From Pterois miles (Eukaryota; Chordata; Actinopteri; Perciformes; Scorpaenidae): a stretch of DNA of 64,000 nucleotides. Both the position numbers and the translations under genes were made by a program. Below the pieces are notes generated by a model, which saw only the letters and a list, made by a program, of their open reading frames with translations, was not told the origin of the DNA and ran no database searches. Of the stretch, positions 44,364 to 58,200 are shown one piece after another. The first letter of the stretch is position 1, and the number at the start of each line of letters is the position of its first letter. Location: positions 33,324,501 through 33,388,500 of the forward strand of contig CAMQGK010000052.1 of assembly GCA_947000775.1 (NCBI GenBank). The letters run 5' to 3'.

Positions 44364-45820
44364 TGGTGTAGTTGTCAGGCTGCAGATTATAATTTGACAT
44401 ATTTTTCTTTTTAAATAGGTTTGAAGTATGTCGCCTCCGTACCCTTGAAAACAAAAGTACGCTTAATGTGTTTAAGGAGAAGCAGCAAACTGAGGTTTGG
44501 TGAATCTGATGTTTCTGTCTTGCTGTGATGAAAACTTGCAGCTTTAATTTGCCCCAAATAAAACCTGTCAAAGCAGCACGCTGCCCTCAGCTCGCGGTGA
44601 CCAACAGGGAATGTCGTCAGCGTTTGAACGCTCTAACGGGGACGAACTCTTGACCACGAAAGTGCCGCCGTGTGAGGATTCACTGGTGTTGAATCAGCGC
44701 CGGAGGCGCCGCCGCCTCTCACAGTTTCCCTCGGAGTCACTGGTGATCTCAGCTGGTGTGTCGGGTCACATCTGGTTAATGACTCGTGTGGTGTAATATC
44801 GCGAACTAGCCTTTTCAATAAGAACTTGCCTACTAAAAAGTTGTCTTCATTGCTTTGTTATTGCCTGTGTAAATATGATTTTATTTATTGTCTTTTTAAT
44901 ATCCTCAGCATTTGTTGTGTTGCCATGTTTTCATGCCTAAGCCATTAAGATTTTTAATTAAACAGTATTTTCTTTAACATCTGATCTGTGTGGTTTGTCC
45001 GTAATAATTTTATGTTGCAGTACGTGTACACAGGGCCGTTTTTTTTAATCGCATTGGATGCTTGATGTGCTGCCTTAATGCACCTGATTGGACGAACATT
45101 TTCCCTCTTGGGCTGCTGCTTCCAGCTCCCAGACCGGAACCAACATGGCGGCTCGTCTGGAAACTTTCTTCTCTTAAATCTTAAAAATAAACTCGAAAAA
45201 AAAGTGAGGAAATTAGTGTTCGGTGGATTATTTCTCTGTTGTTCCAATGCTAATTGTCATTGTATTTGACATGGATGTTATTTTTAAATTTATATTTTTA
45301 ATTATAAATTAAATTCTTTTGGTACGGACTCTTGTTTTGATCTCTGAAGAGATGAGGAGTTTTGTATTGAAACCAAATGCTGAAATGAGCCATGCTGGTT
45401 TTTAAAAAGCTGACTTTTCAGAAAACTTTGTGATCCTGTGGTCTGGTGTTGTGGCGCCTGATTGGCAGCAGCTGGAGCTCAAAACAAGAGTCAATACCAA
45501 CAGGAAGGGAGGTTGGTCACTAAGATGCAACTCTCTTTTTTCCTTCATTTTAAACCAAATTTTCTTTTTTTATCCACATTTTTAAAGATGTAACTCTGAA
45601 AGAAGCAGCACTAGCTCCAAAAGTCAGTAAATCTAGAGAGAAAGTCACAAAGTCGGCGACACTGACAGTCCGTCCCTTCAGGCCTCCCTCCAAAGACACT
45701 CTGCTGTCATTATTATGAACACAAACTACGAACATGGCCGCCGTTAGCACTCACAGCTGTCAAGCTAGCAGCTTGTGGAAGACTGGTGACGCACAAGGAG
45801 TGCACGGTCAGAATGCACAC
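44364..45820. other. convergent intergenic sequence, no gene seen
   Basis: No conserved coding signal on either strand. AATAAA is present on the plus strand near 45184 and could serve a very long cbl transcript, but nothing confirms it. Confidence 0.5.
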
Positions 45821-46701
45821 AGGTAGGTAGACAGACAGGTAGGTAGGTAGATAGACAGGTAGGTAGACAAACAGGTAGGTAGATAAGTAGACAAGTAGGA
45901 AGACAGACAGACAGGTAGGTAGATAGGTAGATAGACAGGTAGACAGACAAATAGGTAGGTAGACAGACAGACAGGTAGGTAGATGGATAGACAGGTAGGT
46001 AGACAGACAGGTAGATACAGGTAGACAGGTAGGTAGATGGATAGACAGACAGACAGGTAGATAGACTGGTAGGTAGACAGGTAGATACAGGTAGGTAGGT
46101 AGATAGACAGACAGGTAGATACAGGTAGACAGGTAGAATGACAGACAGGTAGGTAGATAGACAGGTAGACAGACAGACAGGTAGGTAGGTAGGTAGACAG
46201 ACAGGTAGGTAGATAGACAGGTAGGTAGATAGATAGGTGGACAGGTAGGTAGACAGACAGACAGGTAGGTAGACTGGTAGGTAGACAGACAGACAGGTAG
46301 GTAGATGGATAGATAGACAGGTAGATAGAGAGGTAGGTAGATAGACAGGTAGGTAGATAGATAGGTGGACAGGTAGGTAGATAGACAGACAGGTAGATAG
46401 ACTGGTAGGTAGACAGACAGACAGGTAGGTAGACTGGTAGGTAGACAGACAGACAGGTAGGCAGATGGATAGATAGACAGGTAGATAGAGAGGTAGGTAG
46501 ATAGACAGGTAGACAGACAGACAGGTAGGTAGATGGATAGATAGACAGGTAGATAGAGAGGTAGGTAGATAGACAGGTAGACAGACAGACAGGTAGGTAG
46601 ACTGGTAGGTAGACAGACAGACAGGTAGGTAGATGGATAGATAGACAGGTAGATAGAAAGGTAGGTAGATAGACAGGTAGACAGACAGACAGGTAGGTAG
46701 G
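45821..46701. repeat. 0.88-kb GGTA/GACA/GATA tetranucleotide array
   Basis: Almost pure four-base repeats (AGGT, AGAC, AGAT) in irregular blocks such as GGTAGGTAGACAGACAGACA. Because the period is not a multiple of three and stop codons are absent, three minus-strand frames stay open for 300 codons of Tyr/Leu/Ser/Cys/Pro repeats; these are not genes. Confidence 0.97.
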
Positions 46702-47253
46702 CCAACCAATCATTGTGATTGTAGAGTTCTATTACAGTCCTGCAGCTACAGATAACAGATGTTTGATTAAATGCTGTCGGGATGTAACAACAACGTCAAC
46801 TACTATATTAAGAATAAATGTTTCTGACGGCCATTACCAGCCCTCCCTTTAAACACTGAACGCTGCTTTCATGTTGGCTTGGTAGTATTGATTTAAACTT
46901 TATCTCAGATAAACTTGCCGCTGGCAGCCGAGTTGAGCCGCGACACTAAACGAAGGGAGACGAGCTGATTTGTTCTGCAGCTCTGAGGTGCTTGAATTCG
47001 TTGCAGATGTGAGCTGTGTTTTCTGTCCTCCCTCCAGACTCCAGCTGGAAATCTGAGCTACTGTTGGAGTCATTTCCAGCTCGTGCTGACAGCGGTTTGG
47101 AGGCAGCGCTACTTCCTGTCTCCTCGCTGTGGGCCTGAGCAGCGCTGACACCGACCACACTGTGGTTCTGGTTCATGTCGAACCCTCGGGGGGAAAGAAA
47201 AGCACTCTTTCATACCTCGGACACAAAAACAGCCTCTCTTTAAATGAAACGCT

Positions 47254-47259
47254 TTTATT
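47254..47259 (-). promoter_or_regulatory. candidate polyadenylation signal of mcam
   Basis: TTTATT on the plus strand is AATAAA on the minus strand. About 20-40 bases further in the mcam direction comes a G/T-rich stretch (GGCTGTTTTTGTGTCC). This would give a 3' UTR of about 2 kb from 49261. An alternative site nearer the stop cannot be excluded. Confidence 0.45.
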
Positions 47260-49023
47260 TGGCATTATTTTTTTTTTTTTTTGCAAAAAATATATAAAAA
47301 AAAAACCCACAAGCATGAAAGAATCACATGTACAGTACTTAATTTACACACACTTAGAAAAAAAATGCAATGTTCAGCTTCAAACTTGTTTTCCCACTGG
47401 TGAAAAATCCCAAGTAAGTGAAAAGACGAGGTGCAGATTTACGGATCAAATCAGAAACGCCGCAGACGCTCGGTGTTACGGCTTCGTTCGCCGTCTCTAA
47501 ACCATAATGACAACGTCGCTCTGCACACGAGGACACGTCTGGCCCGAGGACGCCCTGTACCCGGATATTTCTACAACACCTTGACTCAGTGGGACGAAAA
47601 AACCCAAACAGAAAATCACTACTTTGTTAAGGTTGCAAGTCATGTGGGCAAAATGTAGCTCTCAGCAACAGAATGTCTCTTTTCACAATAAACCGACACA
47701 GTGAATCAGTACATCATATACACAACACGGAGCCCACCAGAGTCAATGCAAGTTTCAGAGGATTTACTTTAAATCAGGAATACCGACCAGTTTCTGTAGT
47801 TAGCTCCAGGTTGTTCCTCTCTTCTAATATCATCACACTTAAATATTAATTTGGCTGAAGAATAAATGTCTGATGATCTTTTAATGATCGTCCAGCTGCT
47901 CTGAAGGTCTTTTAAGATTCTTCAGTCTCTTTTCTTTATTTTTAACCAATTCTTCCTTTTTTTCTCTAATTATTCTCACAACATGCAACTCTTTTATTCT
48001 TTTTTAACCCAACTTTCTTTTTCTCTAATTTTTCTCACTTTTTTCCAAGATTTAAGTCTTTATTATTTTTTACTTTTTTCAAGTTGAAACTCATTTATTC
48101 TTAATTTTTTTACCAATTTTCTTTTTCTTTAAAATAAACGTTATTTTTTAAATTTATTACTTAAATTTGTTTATTTTCAGACATTTCTAAAGGCTTATTT
48201 TAAGGTCTGAATGCTGGCAGTACGGTCAGCAGCACTGTATGAGCAGTAAACCTATGAAAGGTGCACCAACACTGGGACAATTCTTCAGGCCCAACGAGCT
48301 CTCAGTGGAAACACAAAGAAAACACCAAACCAAAGGAACATGAAACAAATTCAGTGTATGATGCATCCTCAAAAAACAGGCACAGCAGATCTCTAACCTT
48401 TGACCTTTTCAGCTTCAGTAACAGTCCAAGGCCACCTCTAGCAGGTCTGTACACTACCATGTATTTACAAACAGTACAAGAGCTTGACAGCAGTTTGCAG
48501 GAGAAGGCTGCCAGTGTGTGCGACCGATTATCCTGCATTTTGAAGTGTTTCTGGAGGAAACGTCTCAGAGTATTCCTCATTTCTTGACAAATTTCAGTAT
48601 CAATTTCTCTAATTATCGTTGTCAATCAGGAGTCAACACACTGGCGAGCCTTCCCTCAGTGTGACTGTGAACCAGCAGTAAAGAGCCGCCACACGGGAGG
48701 CAGCTGCCGTTTTGGTCTCCGACACCACGTCCCGTCCTGAACCTCACCTGGACTCCATGATCAACATGCACCGTGACCCCAGAACGCTACACCATGAAAT
48801 GAAAATCTGAGTGCCAAAATATCTTAAATAACAAAATATATATAATATATACACTTTCATTTAAAAAGAAAAAAGACAAGTTGATGATGCACGTGAAAAG
48901 ACACCATCGTACGCACGCTGAACAACCGCCGAGAGCTGAACACAATTTGAGGAAACAGTACAAAACAATATGAACGTCAGGGAAGCAAACACTCATTCAA
49001 AAAAAAATCTGTACATACATACC

Positions 49024-49024
<1 letters not shown>

Positions 49025-49093
<69 letters not shown>
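49025..49093. repeat. (GT)n microsatellite in the mcam 3' region
   Basis: About 34 GT units. If mcam ends as proposed, this lies in its 3' UTR and would be transcribed as (CA)n. Confidence 0.97.
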
Positions 49094-49094
<1 letters not shown>

Positions 49095-49260
49095 TACTGA
49101 ATACTGCTGAGAAGAAAAGCATGATGGGGGATGTCCGGACTGTGAGGTGGTGTTACCCTGCAGGTCTCAGATCAGTGGGAGCGTCACTCACTCACTGCCT
49201 GCTGGCTTCATGTTGTGCTGCTTCCTGCTGCACGACATCACTGGTGAACCGTCAGGGGCT

Positions 49261-52200
49261 TTACTGCAGGAACAAAGGAGGATGACGTTACCGTTACACC
49301 CGCATCACGTACACACCTCATAATAATTACCACACACGACTAACGAGCTGTGAGCTGCACTTCCTGTTTATTAAAAGGTCACAAATCTGCCCAGCAGCAG
49401 CTCGTTAATCACCACTGGCGCTGGCAGGTGAGTCAGTTACCTTCGTCTTTATGCTAACCTAAGCTAAGCTAAGCTAACTGGCCGTAGCTTCACATTTAGC
49501 AAACAGACAAGTGCTGCTGATCTTCTCATCTAATTCTCAGCAAGAAAGTGAATAATTATGTTTAGTTATATAGCACCTTTCAAAACACAGGCACAAAGTG
49601 CTTTACAGTAAAAAAAAAACATTTAAAAAACTAGAAAATAAAAAAACAGAATAAAACATAAATAAAACCTCAGAAAATTAATTCTAATACAGTGATTTAA
49701 GACAAGCCAAGCTAGCTGTTTCCCTGTGTTTCCAGTCTTTGTGCTAAGCTAACTTATTGCTGCTGCAAATATAAAGCACTATGTGCACAGTTTTATATTA
49801 CTAGATTTGAAGAAGATAAGCTAAGCTAAGCTAACGGCTATAGCTTCATATTTAGCAAACAGGCATAAGTGATGTCGATCTTCTCATCTAATTCTCAGCA
49901 AGAAAGTGAATAATTAATAATTATACATCCCAAACTGTCAAACTATTTATTTTAAGCACTGTGGCACCCCCTAGTGGCAGAAAAATAAGACACCTCATCT
50001 ATATAAAAAATTAAAAATAAATAATGTTCACAATTTCACGTTTGTACTGCTGCTACTAATACTAATAAAATAATAACGTTTATTTATATAGCACGTTGTA
50101 TGTTAATAAAGGTTCATCTTATCTTATGTTTGCATCACGTCCAGACATCCTGGTTTCATCAGAATTTTCTGCATGCCAGCAGCTTCATGCAGTTTTATTT
50201 ATAACCATTAAATAATTGATGTAGAAGCCAGTCCCGTTACCTCACATTCACTTTACATATCCGCATTTAAAAACAGCCTCTGCGAGGTTAGAACAGGATG
50301 CCCGGCTCTGCATTTCCTCACTCGCATCCGTGATGATGATCTTGTTCGCTGCTCGTGAGTTTCTCTCCGGCGTCGCCAGAGAGAAACAATATTTTTTAAA
50401 TACTGTGAAATAAAGGCGTCACATTCATCCAGCCACACTCCTACCTGGTCATTAGGGCCCTTCTTGTCTCCGTTGACGGCCTTTAGGAGGACAGCCTCCT
50501 CGTTCTTTGTGTTGGTCTTCATCTCCACGACGATGTCGTCTTTGGTGGTCTTCTCTTTGGTGCTGCTGACAGAGATGACGGCTGGCTCATTTGGTGTTTT
50601 AACATCACAAATTCATCTTTTAACAAAAGCTCAAATTCAACTCACTGACCGTCAGTGTACGTTATTTTGTCACTGACAGGCGCAGATTGTTATTAGTGTA
50701 TGACAACTTTATGGAAAGGAAATAAAAACATTTTATTTAGAAATTACTCCTCATCTCAGCGTCACCAATCAGTCTGTAGCAGAGCTTTCAAAGCCAGCGA
50801 CAGGAATAAATACAAACTGGGCGTCGTGGACATAACATATAGAAATCACACAAAATACCAGTTTTACAATGAAACTTTCTCAGAAATAACACTACACTAC
50901 TCAGGGGTAAACAGTCGGGGTGGGGGGAAAAATCAATGCAGCATAGTATTGTGATATTTTGCGTGTCAATACTGTGTCAATACACAGATGTCAAGTATCA
51001 ATCTTTTATTGTATAAACTGTTTGCCAGCCCGCCACGTCTGTCAGAGGTTTTATTGGGATTAATCGTCAAGCTAGAGTGAAGATATAACCGTCGTGTTGG
51101 CTTGTCAGGAAGAACATTAAATAACACTGAAAACTCAAAGATCAACAGTGAAAAATACATCTAATCAGATACATATTAATACATAGTTCGACAAATTACT
51201 TAACTGTGACTGCCCACCTCAACACTTACCGCTGAACCGAACTGATAAAACCATGACCACAAACGATATGAACCGAACCGGGAATTTTATGAACCGAACC
51301 GGGAATTTTATGAACCGCCCCACCCCCACTCAGCATATTGTAAAATGTTTAAAATCACAATAATCCACCAAAACACTGGATATAATAAGAAACAGACGTC
51401 GCTTCACGTGACGATTCAGAGGAAAAGATGTGTCATTTCTCTAAAAACATATTTCCTCGCTTCCTCTCTCCTCATGTCTCTTCCTCGCCTCCGCTCCGTG
51501 AGGAGAGGAGTCGAGGAGTCGAGGAGTCGAGGAGAGGAGCCGTAGAAATTAAGGGACAGGCCTAGTGAGGCTCATTGATGTGTTTTTAATGGAGCTCTAT
51601 GGTACAGAGGAAGAAGAGATGTCAGGTTTAGAAGAGACGGTACTCACATCTCCTGTTTCCCTGAGCGTCCACAGGGGATCTTCCCCTTCTTGTGCAGGAA
51701 GTAGAGGACGCTGCCGAGGATGGCGAGCAGCAGCAGACACAGTATGATCACCACGATGATCACGCCGCTGCCTTCAGCTGCACAAACACAGATGGAAACA
51801 GAAACCGTTAGCGTCAGTACATCCAGCAAAGCAGCACTATGTATCTGCTGCTCTGACGGCGGCGACACTGGAAGCCACATAAGAAACTCAGAGAAGATCA
51901 ACAGTTTCCACTCAAAATAAATCCCTCAGAAGGTGAGTTCGGTCGTCGGTGGAGAACGACTCAGCCTGCTGGAAAAGAGATTTGTCACATCCTGGAAAAC
52001 AACCCAAACCAAAAGGAAGCAAGTTTATAACAAAAAGGCTCTCCTTACAAATCGACAGAGTTTGAACAAAAAGATGCTGTAGGTTGCATTATGGGAAGTG
52101 TAGGATCCAGTGGTTTTGGAGCTTACTAGAGAAAGTCACAACGTCTCAGCCTCTGTTTTCTTTAATCTGTTTCTTCAGTCCAACTTTATGGACGTGCTGA

Positions 52201-55200
52201 GCTAAATGACTGACTTCATAAATGAGGATCTACACATTATTTAAACTATTCTGTTTCTCAAGTGGCTTATTTAACAAAGTCCATTTCTTCATAAAAACAA
52301 GAAATAATTAGCTGTGCGTGAAATTATTGTATTTCGGTGTAATTACAGTGGGACGGCTAGAGAAAAATGTCATTTACTTTGCTCAGCATCTGTGACCCAT
52401 CCCTTAATGACTTTATTTAAATGACTTAATTCATCCACGATGAAAAAGACGTTTTTCTTTTCAAAAACAAAGACGCTACATTAACAGGATATCTGCAGGT
52501 TTCAACAAGTATAATAATATGAAACCAGAAAACCAGAGCAGTCCGTGTCATACTAGCTCATCATGAAGGAGGTTCAATAATCTCACGAAGTAGTGAGGAA
52601 AAACTATTTCTGGTGTATTTGCGATGCGTCCTGTTAGATTTCACCAGCTCAGTCTTTTTGCCAGTTAACTGCCATCAAATTAGCAGCATGTGTTTCCAAA
52701 CAGTTGAGATGATGATGAACTGAATGATGTGGAATTATACTAACACATTAAAAATCAGTAAAAAACACGGTCCTGTTATCGCCGACTTCACATTATCACT
52801 GTCAGCTTTAAGCCTGTTTTCTGCATTGAATCATCTCTGGATGATTCAACCTATAAAATATGATGAATCCACAAAAACTGGATAAGACGGCGTCATTTAT
52901 TTTCTGATTCTCAGAGCGATGCAGTTAAAGTAGATCTTCCACTACTTGTGTGTAGGAAGCTTTGACTCTGAGGGATTGTGTGTGTTGTAGTGTGTTTAAA
53001 TGCAGCCCTGATGACCCTGGTGAAGAACTAGAGCAGCGACCTAATATTTACTTTTTAGCACTCTAGATATATGATGACACTGTTGTTTTAATGGTTGTGG
53101 GCTCTGTGAAATGTTCTTTATTTGCCTGCTGTATTCCCTGCAGGCTAGTGAAGGTTTTAATGGTATGAAGTGAGTCAGATAAAGTCAGAAAATTGCCCCA
53201 TAATAATAATAATAATAATAATAACAGCAATGCCCCCTCTCTAAACTTCACTGCAATTTAAAAACCCACTATAAAACACAAGACTGTCTGGAAAAAAAGT
53301 CAGTAAAACTGAGACACTTAACTTATTTATGTTTGTTTAACAAATTCTGGGAAATACAAATAATGTTTTTACCACTGCAGAGTCCAAGTATCATTAGAAG
53401 TGTTGGTGTGCTTGAATGTGCTGCTGTTACGACTTTTTTCTCTCGGTATCAAACAGAATATTTAATGCGCCCTCAGGCCATCACGAAGATCTGCCAGCTA
53501 ACTAAAGACAGTCCTGGTGTAGAGTCGCTGCATGAAAATCATCAATAATGCACGCGGTCCTCCAACCCGTTCACCGTCAGACGGACAGAAGTTAACGATT
53601 AAAGAAGAAGAAGAAGAAGAAGAGACGGTAGCACAGCGGTCTTACCAGGCGAGAACGGAGCAGCCGAAGTGACTCTGGGAACTGTGAACAAGAAGAACAA
53701 CACTTCAGTGTGGGCCACCAACACACATTTCTCACATTTAATTACAAACAATCCATATTTGTGTAACAGAACTACGTAACAATAAAGCAGTGGTTCCCAA
53801 CCTGGGGGTCAGGACAAAAAAAACTTGAATATTTTCACTACTTCAGGCCTCTAAAAATCTTTCAATGAAACCATCTGAAAAGGAAAAATGGAAAGCTGTG
53901 ATTGACCAAAGACATTCAATGTATCAGTTAATTTAATTGACAGATCTGTAAAATTCACAATCACATAAAAGCACCACTTTAAATCTGGTGTTTACCAGAG
54001 ATCTGCTCAGAAGTTTCTTAGAAATATGTCAGCATGAAAAAAGCATTAAAAAAACACTAATCAACAAAATAAATCTTAAGTTACTGTAGCAGCCACGGTG
54101 CTGCGTTCACTGTCTCCAGTTCACCGTCGGGAGAGTTACTGTTGCAGCCACAGTGCTGCGTTCACTGTCTCCAGTTCACCGTCAGGACAGTTACTGTTGC
54201 AGCCACGGTGCTGCGTTCACTGTCTCCAGTTCACCGTCAGGAGAGTTGCTGCTAGCTGACTAACTGCCGAAACATTTAAAAGCAACATAATGCATTTCTT
54301 TTCTTAACTGAAACTAACACTACAGACCTGCCAAAATAGTATTTAAGACATTTCTTGAGATTTAAAGATGATTTTTTTAGGCCGGTTATTTTTAGACATT
54401 ATAAGACTTTTTAAAGGCCCCACAGGAACCCTGTAAAAAACAGGCAACTCTCATCCACGTGGTGGTCATTAATTAAAGCTTCAAAAGCAAAATAAGTTGT
54501 AAACTCCATTACAGAGAGTGCTCCTCTTCCTTCATGTCATTACTTATCAACTCACGGCAGCGGCCTCAGTGAATCAGGAGGCAGATATTGTGAAAACAGG
54601 TCCGTCACGTTGGAATACAGGTTGGGATTAAATGGGCTTACAGATGAAAAATTAACATAACAGAGGAATTTGTTTCAAAGCAAACGCTGAGAAGATTAAA
54701 AAATAATGGTTAATGGCGGTTCCCTCTCCATCCCGTGAAGCTGTACAGATCGGTGACAGGGAGGCTCTTACTGGCTTTGACGCTGAAGGCTTTGACTTCA
54801 GTTCCCATGTCGTTGGACGCGTTGCACAGAGCGCTGACGTCCGCGGTGACTTTGACCGACACCACGCTGTGGGCCGTGTGCTCGGTCGCCTTGTTCGCCA
54901 CCTCGTGCCAGACCTGTGGAGACAACAAACAAACGCACCTTGCTTTTTACTTTGCTTTTTAATGTCTCTTAAAGTCTAATGTCTCTCTTTTGTGCTCCTT
55001 GTCAGTTTATCTGATTGTATATCTTCTTTGTTGTTGCTTTAAAATATATATATAAAATACATTAATATAAAATATCAATAATAATTATTACTATAAAATA
55101 TGAATCCTAAAATGATAATTTAAAAAATCTGTCTTGATTTTCAGTATGACGGTACCTCTATTGTTTATTGTTTGTATCTGACTGTGTTCATCATTGATCA

Positions 55201-58200
55201 TTGTTGATCATTCATCTCATTATTTTATAATTATATTATTTATTCCTGACTTGTTTCCTTGTGCTAAAAAAAGTCAACCTGCAAAATAAGACAATACAGT
55301 ACTGTTTAAATTATTACTTATTATTTATTTATTTAGTTTAGGATTACTTTTTTAATGACACAGGCACCTATAAATTTGTAAAAATCTCTCGTGATAATCA
55401 TTAAAAAATATCTTCATAAAGTAGTTAAATGTACAAAATATTGTTTCACCTTTATGCACACAAATAAAGTAAAAACTGTACAAAATAAAACTATAATTAA
55501 TTCAAACATCCATACTTTCACTGTGTCAAGTGTCCACCACTGTAGTAATGGCAGCACTTTAATTCAAAATGCATCCATCCATCCATCTACCCATGCATCC
55601 ATACATCTGTCCATCCACCCACCCACCCATCCATCCATCCATCCACCCACCCACCCATCTATCCATCCATGCATCCATACATCTGTCCATCCACCCACCC
55701 ACCCATCCATCCATCCATCCATCCACCCATCCATCCACCCACCCATCTATCCATCCATCCACCCATCCATCCATCCATCCACCCACCCACCCATCCTTCC
55801 ATCCACCCACCCACCCATCCTTCCATCCACCCATCCATCCATCCACCAACCCACCCATCCATCTATCCATCCATGCATCCATCCATCCATCCACCCACCC
55901 TCCCACCCATCCATCCATCTACCCATCCATTTATCCATCCATGCATCCATACATCTTTCCATCCCCCCCCCCACCCATCCATCCATCCATCCACCCACCC
56001 ACCCATTTATCCATCCATGCATCCATACATCTGTCCATCCCCCCCCCCCCCCATCCTTCCCTCCCCCCCCCCCCATCCATCCACCCACCCACCCATCCAT
56101 CTATCTATCCATGCATCCATACATCCATCTATCCATCCACCCACCCTCCCACCCATCCATCCATCTACCCATCCATCTATCCATCCATGCATCCATACAT
56201 CCATCCATCCATCCATCCACCCATCCATCCATCCATCCACCCACCCACCCATCCATCCATCTATCCATCCATGCATCCATCTATCCATCCACCCACCCTC
56301 CCACCCATCCATCCATCTACCCATCCATCTATCCATCCATGCATCCATATATCCATCCATCAATCCATCCACCCATCCATCCATCCATCCACCCACCCTC
56401 CCACCCATCCATCCATCTACCCATCCATCTATCCATCCATGCATCCATACACCCATCCACCCACCCATCCACCCTCCCATCCATCCATCCACCCCCCCAC
56501 CCATCTATCCATCCATGCATCCATACACCCACCCACCCACCCCCCCCCCCTCCCATCCATCCATGCATCTACCCACCCACCCACCCACCCCCCCCCCCCC
56601 CCCCCTCTTCCACCCACCCCCCCCCCCCCCCCCCCCCCCCTCCTCCTCCCCCCCCCCCTCTTCTATCCAGCACCACATCCATCTATCCATCCACCCACCC
56701 TCCCACCCATCCATCCATCTACCCATCCATCTATCCATCCATGCATCCATACATCCATCCATCCATCCATCCACCCACCCACCCATCCATCCATCTATCC
56801 ATCCATGCATCCATCTATCCATCCACCCACCCCCCACCCATCCATCCATCTACCCATCCATCTATCCATCCATGCATCCATACATCCATCCATCCATCCA
56901 TCCACCCATCCATCCATCCATCCACCCACCCTCCCACCCATCCATCCATCTACCCATCCATCTATCCATCCATGCATCCATACCATCCATCCATCCATCC
57001 ACCCATCCATCCATCCATCCACCCACCCACCCATCTATCCATCCATGCATCCATACATCCATCCATCCATCCACCCACCCTCCCATCCATCCATGCATCT
57101 ACCCATCCATCCATCCATCCACCCACCCACCCACCCTCTTCCCCACCCACCCATCTATCCATCCACCCCCCATCTATCCCCACCCACCCATCCATCCATC
57201 CATCCATCCATGCATCTACCCATCCATCCATCCATCCATCAATCCATCCACCCACCCACCCACCCACCCACCATCCATCCATCCACCCATCCATTCAGAC
57301 TGGATACCTGGCTGCCGACAATGTTCCAGGTGATGCTGGGCGGCGGATGACCTTGAGCCTCACAGCTCAGGTTCACCATCCTGCCTGTCGCCTCCTCCAG
57401 CTGCACCTCCTGCTCCACTCCCACCAGCTGGGGACCACCTACACACAGTGACAGTATTTAGAAATATAGTCTGTCATATTTTAGTAAGGAGCCTGTTTTC
57501 TGAGCGACTCCTGATTTAATTTGCTTGCTGCCAATCCAACATGTCCTCCATGTTCATGTCCTACTCACCACTCTGCTGCTCTCAGCGATTCTTTTGAGCA
57601 GAAATCTGTTTTTATTCACTAACCCACTCCTGTCACTTTTGGTTTGATGTTAAAATACTGTTAAATTGAACTTGACACTTCCTGCACAGATGCTTTACAT
57701 TAAAAGCCCTCCAGCGGCTCGACAGGAGAACAGTCCTCCTTCCTGGCCTGATGGGGAAAAAAAGCTCACGACTCTCTATTTCAAATTCGAAAGATCGCCA
57801 CAAATCCAAACTTCACCTGACTGACACCTGTAGTAACAGAAGCAGGTGTTACAAATCAGAGCTCTAGAGTCACTAGAGAGGCCGTTCATAACCAGGAAAA
57901 GGCCTGCAACAAAAACACGACCACATATCGGAAAACATGCAACAACAAACTACAGAGTAAAATCTATATGAAGACATTTGAGTTCAAATTTTGCACGTGA
58001 AAGAAGAAGAAGAAGAAGAAGAAGAAGAAGAAGAAGAAGAAGAAGAAGAAGAAGAAGATCCCTCGGCATAACAAGTACAGAGACGTTGTGAAGTGGAGTG
58101 GAGTGTCGGGGACGACTGACTGACCTTGTACGATGATGTGGACGGAGCCGCTGGTGTGCAGGGCCGGCAGGGAGGGAACGGTCACCTCACATATGTACTC

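Noticed and set aside
45713..46713. Three overlapping minus-strand frames of 300-330 codons
   Set aside because: All are readings of the GGTA/GACA array; the amino-acid pattern follows the DNA period.
50253..50444. Coding continuation of mcam past 50445
   Set aside because: The donor GTAGGA follows the conserved tail and the read-through peptide shows no MCAM similarity; kept only as an alternative.
55391..57451. Long plus-strand frames rich in His/Pro/Ser/Ile, and minus-strand frames rich in Gly/Trp/Asp
   Set aside because: They are translations of a CATC/CACC tetranucleotide array in several frames at once; no non-repeat domain and no codon bias.
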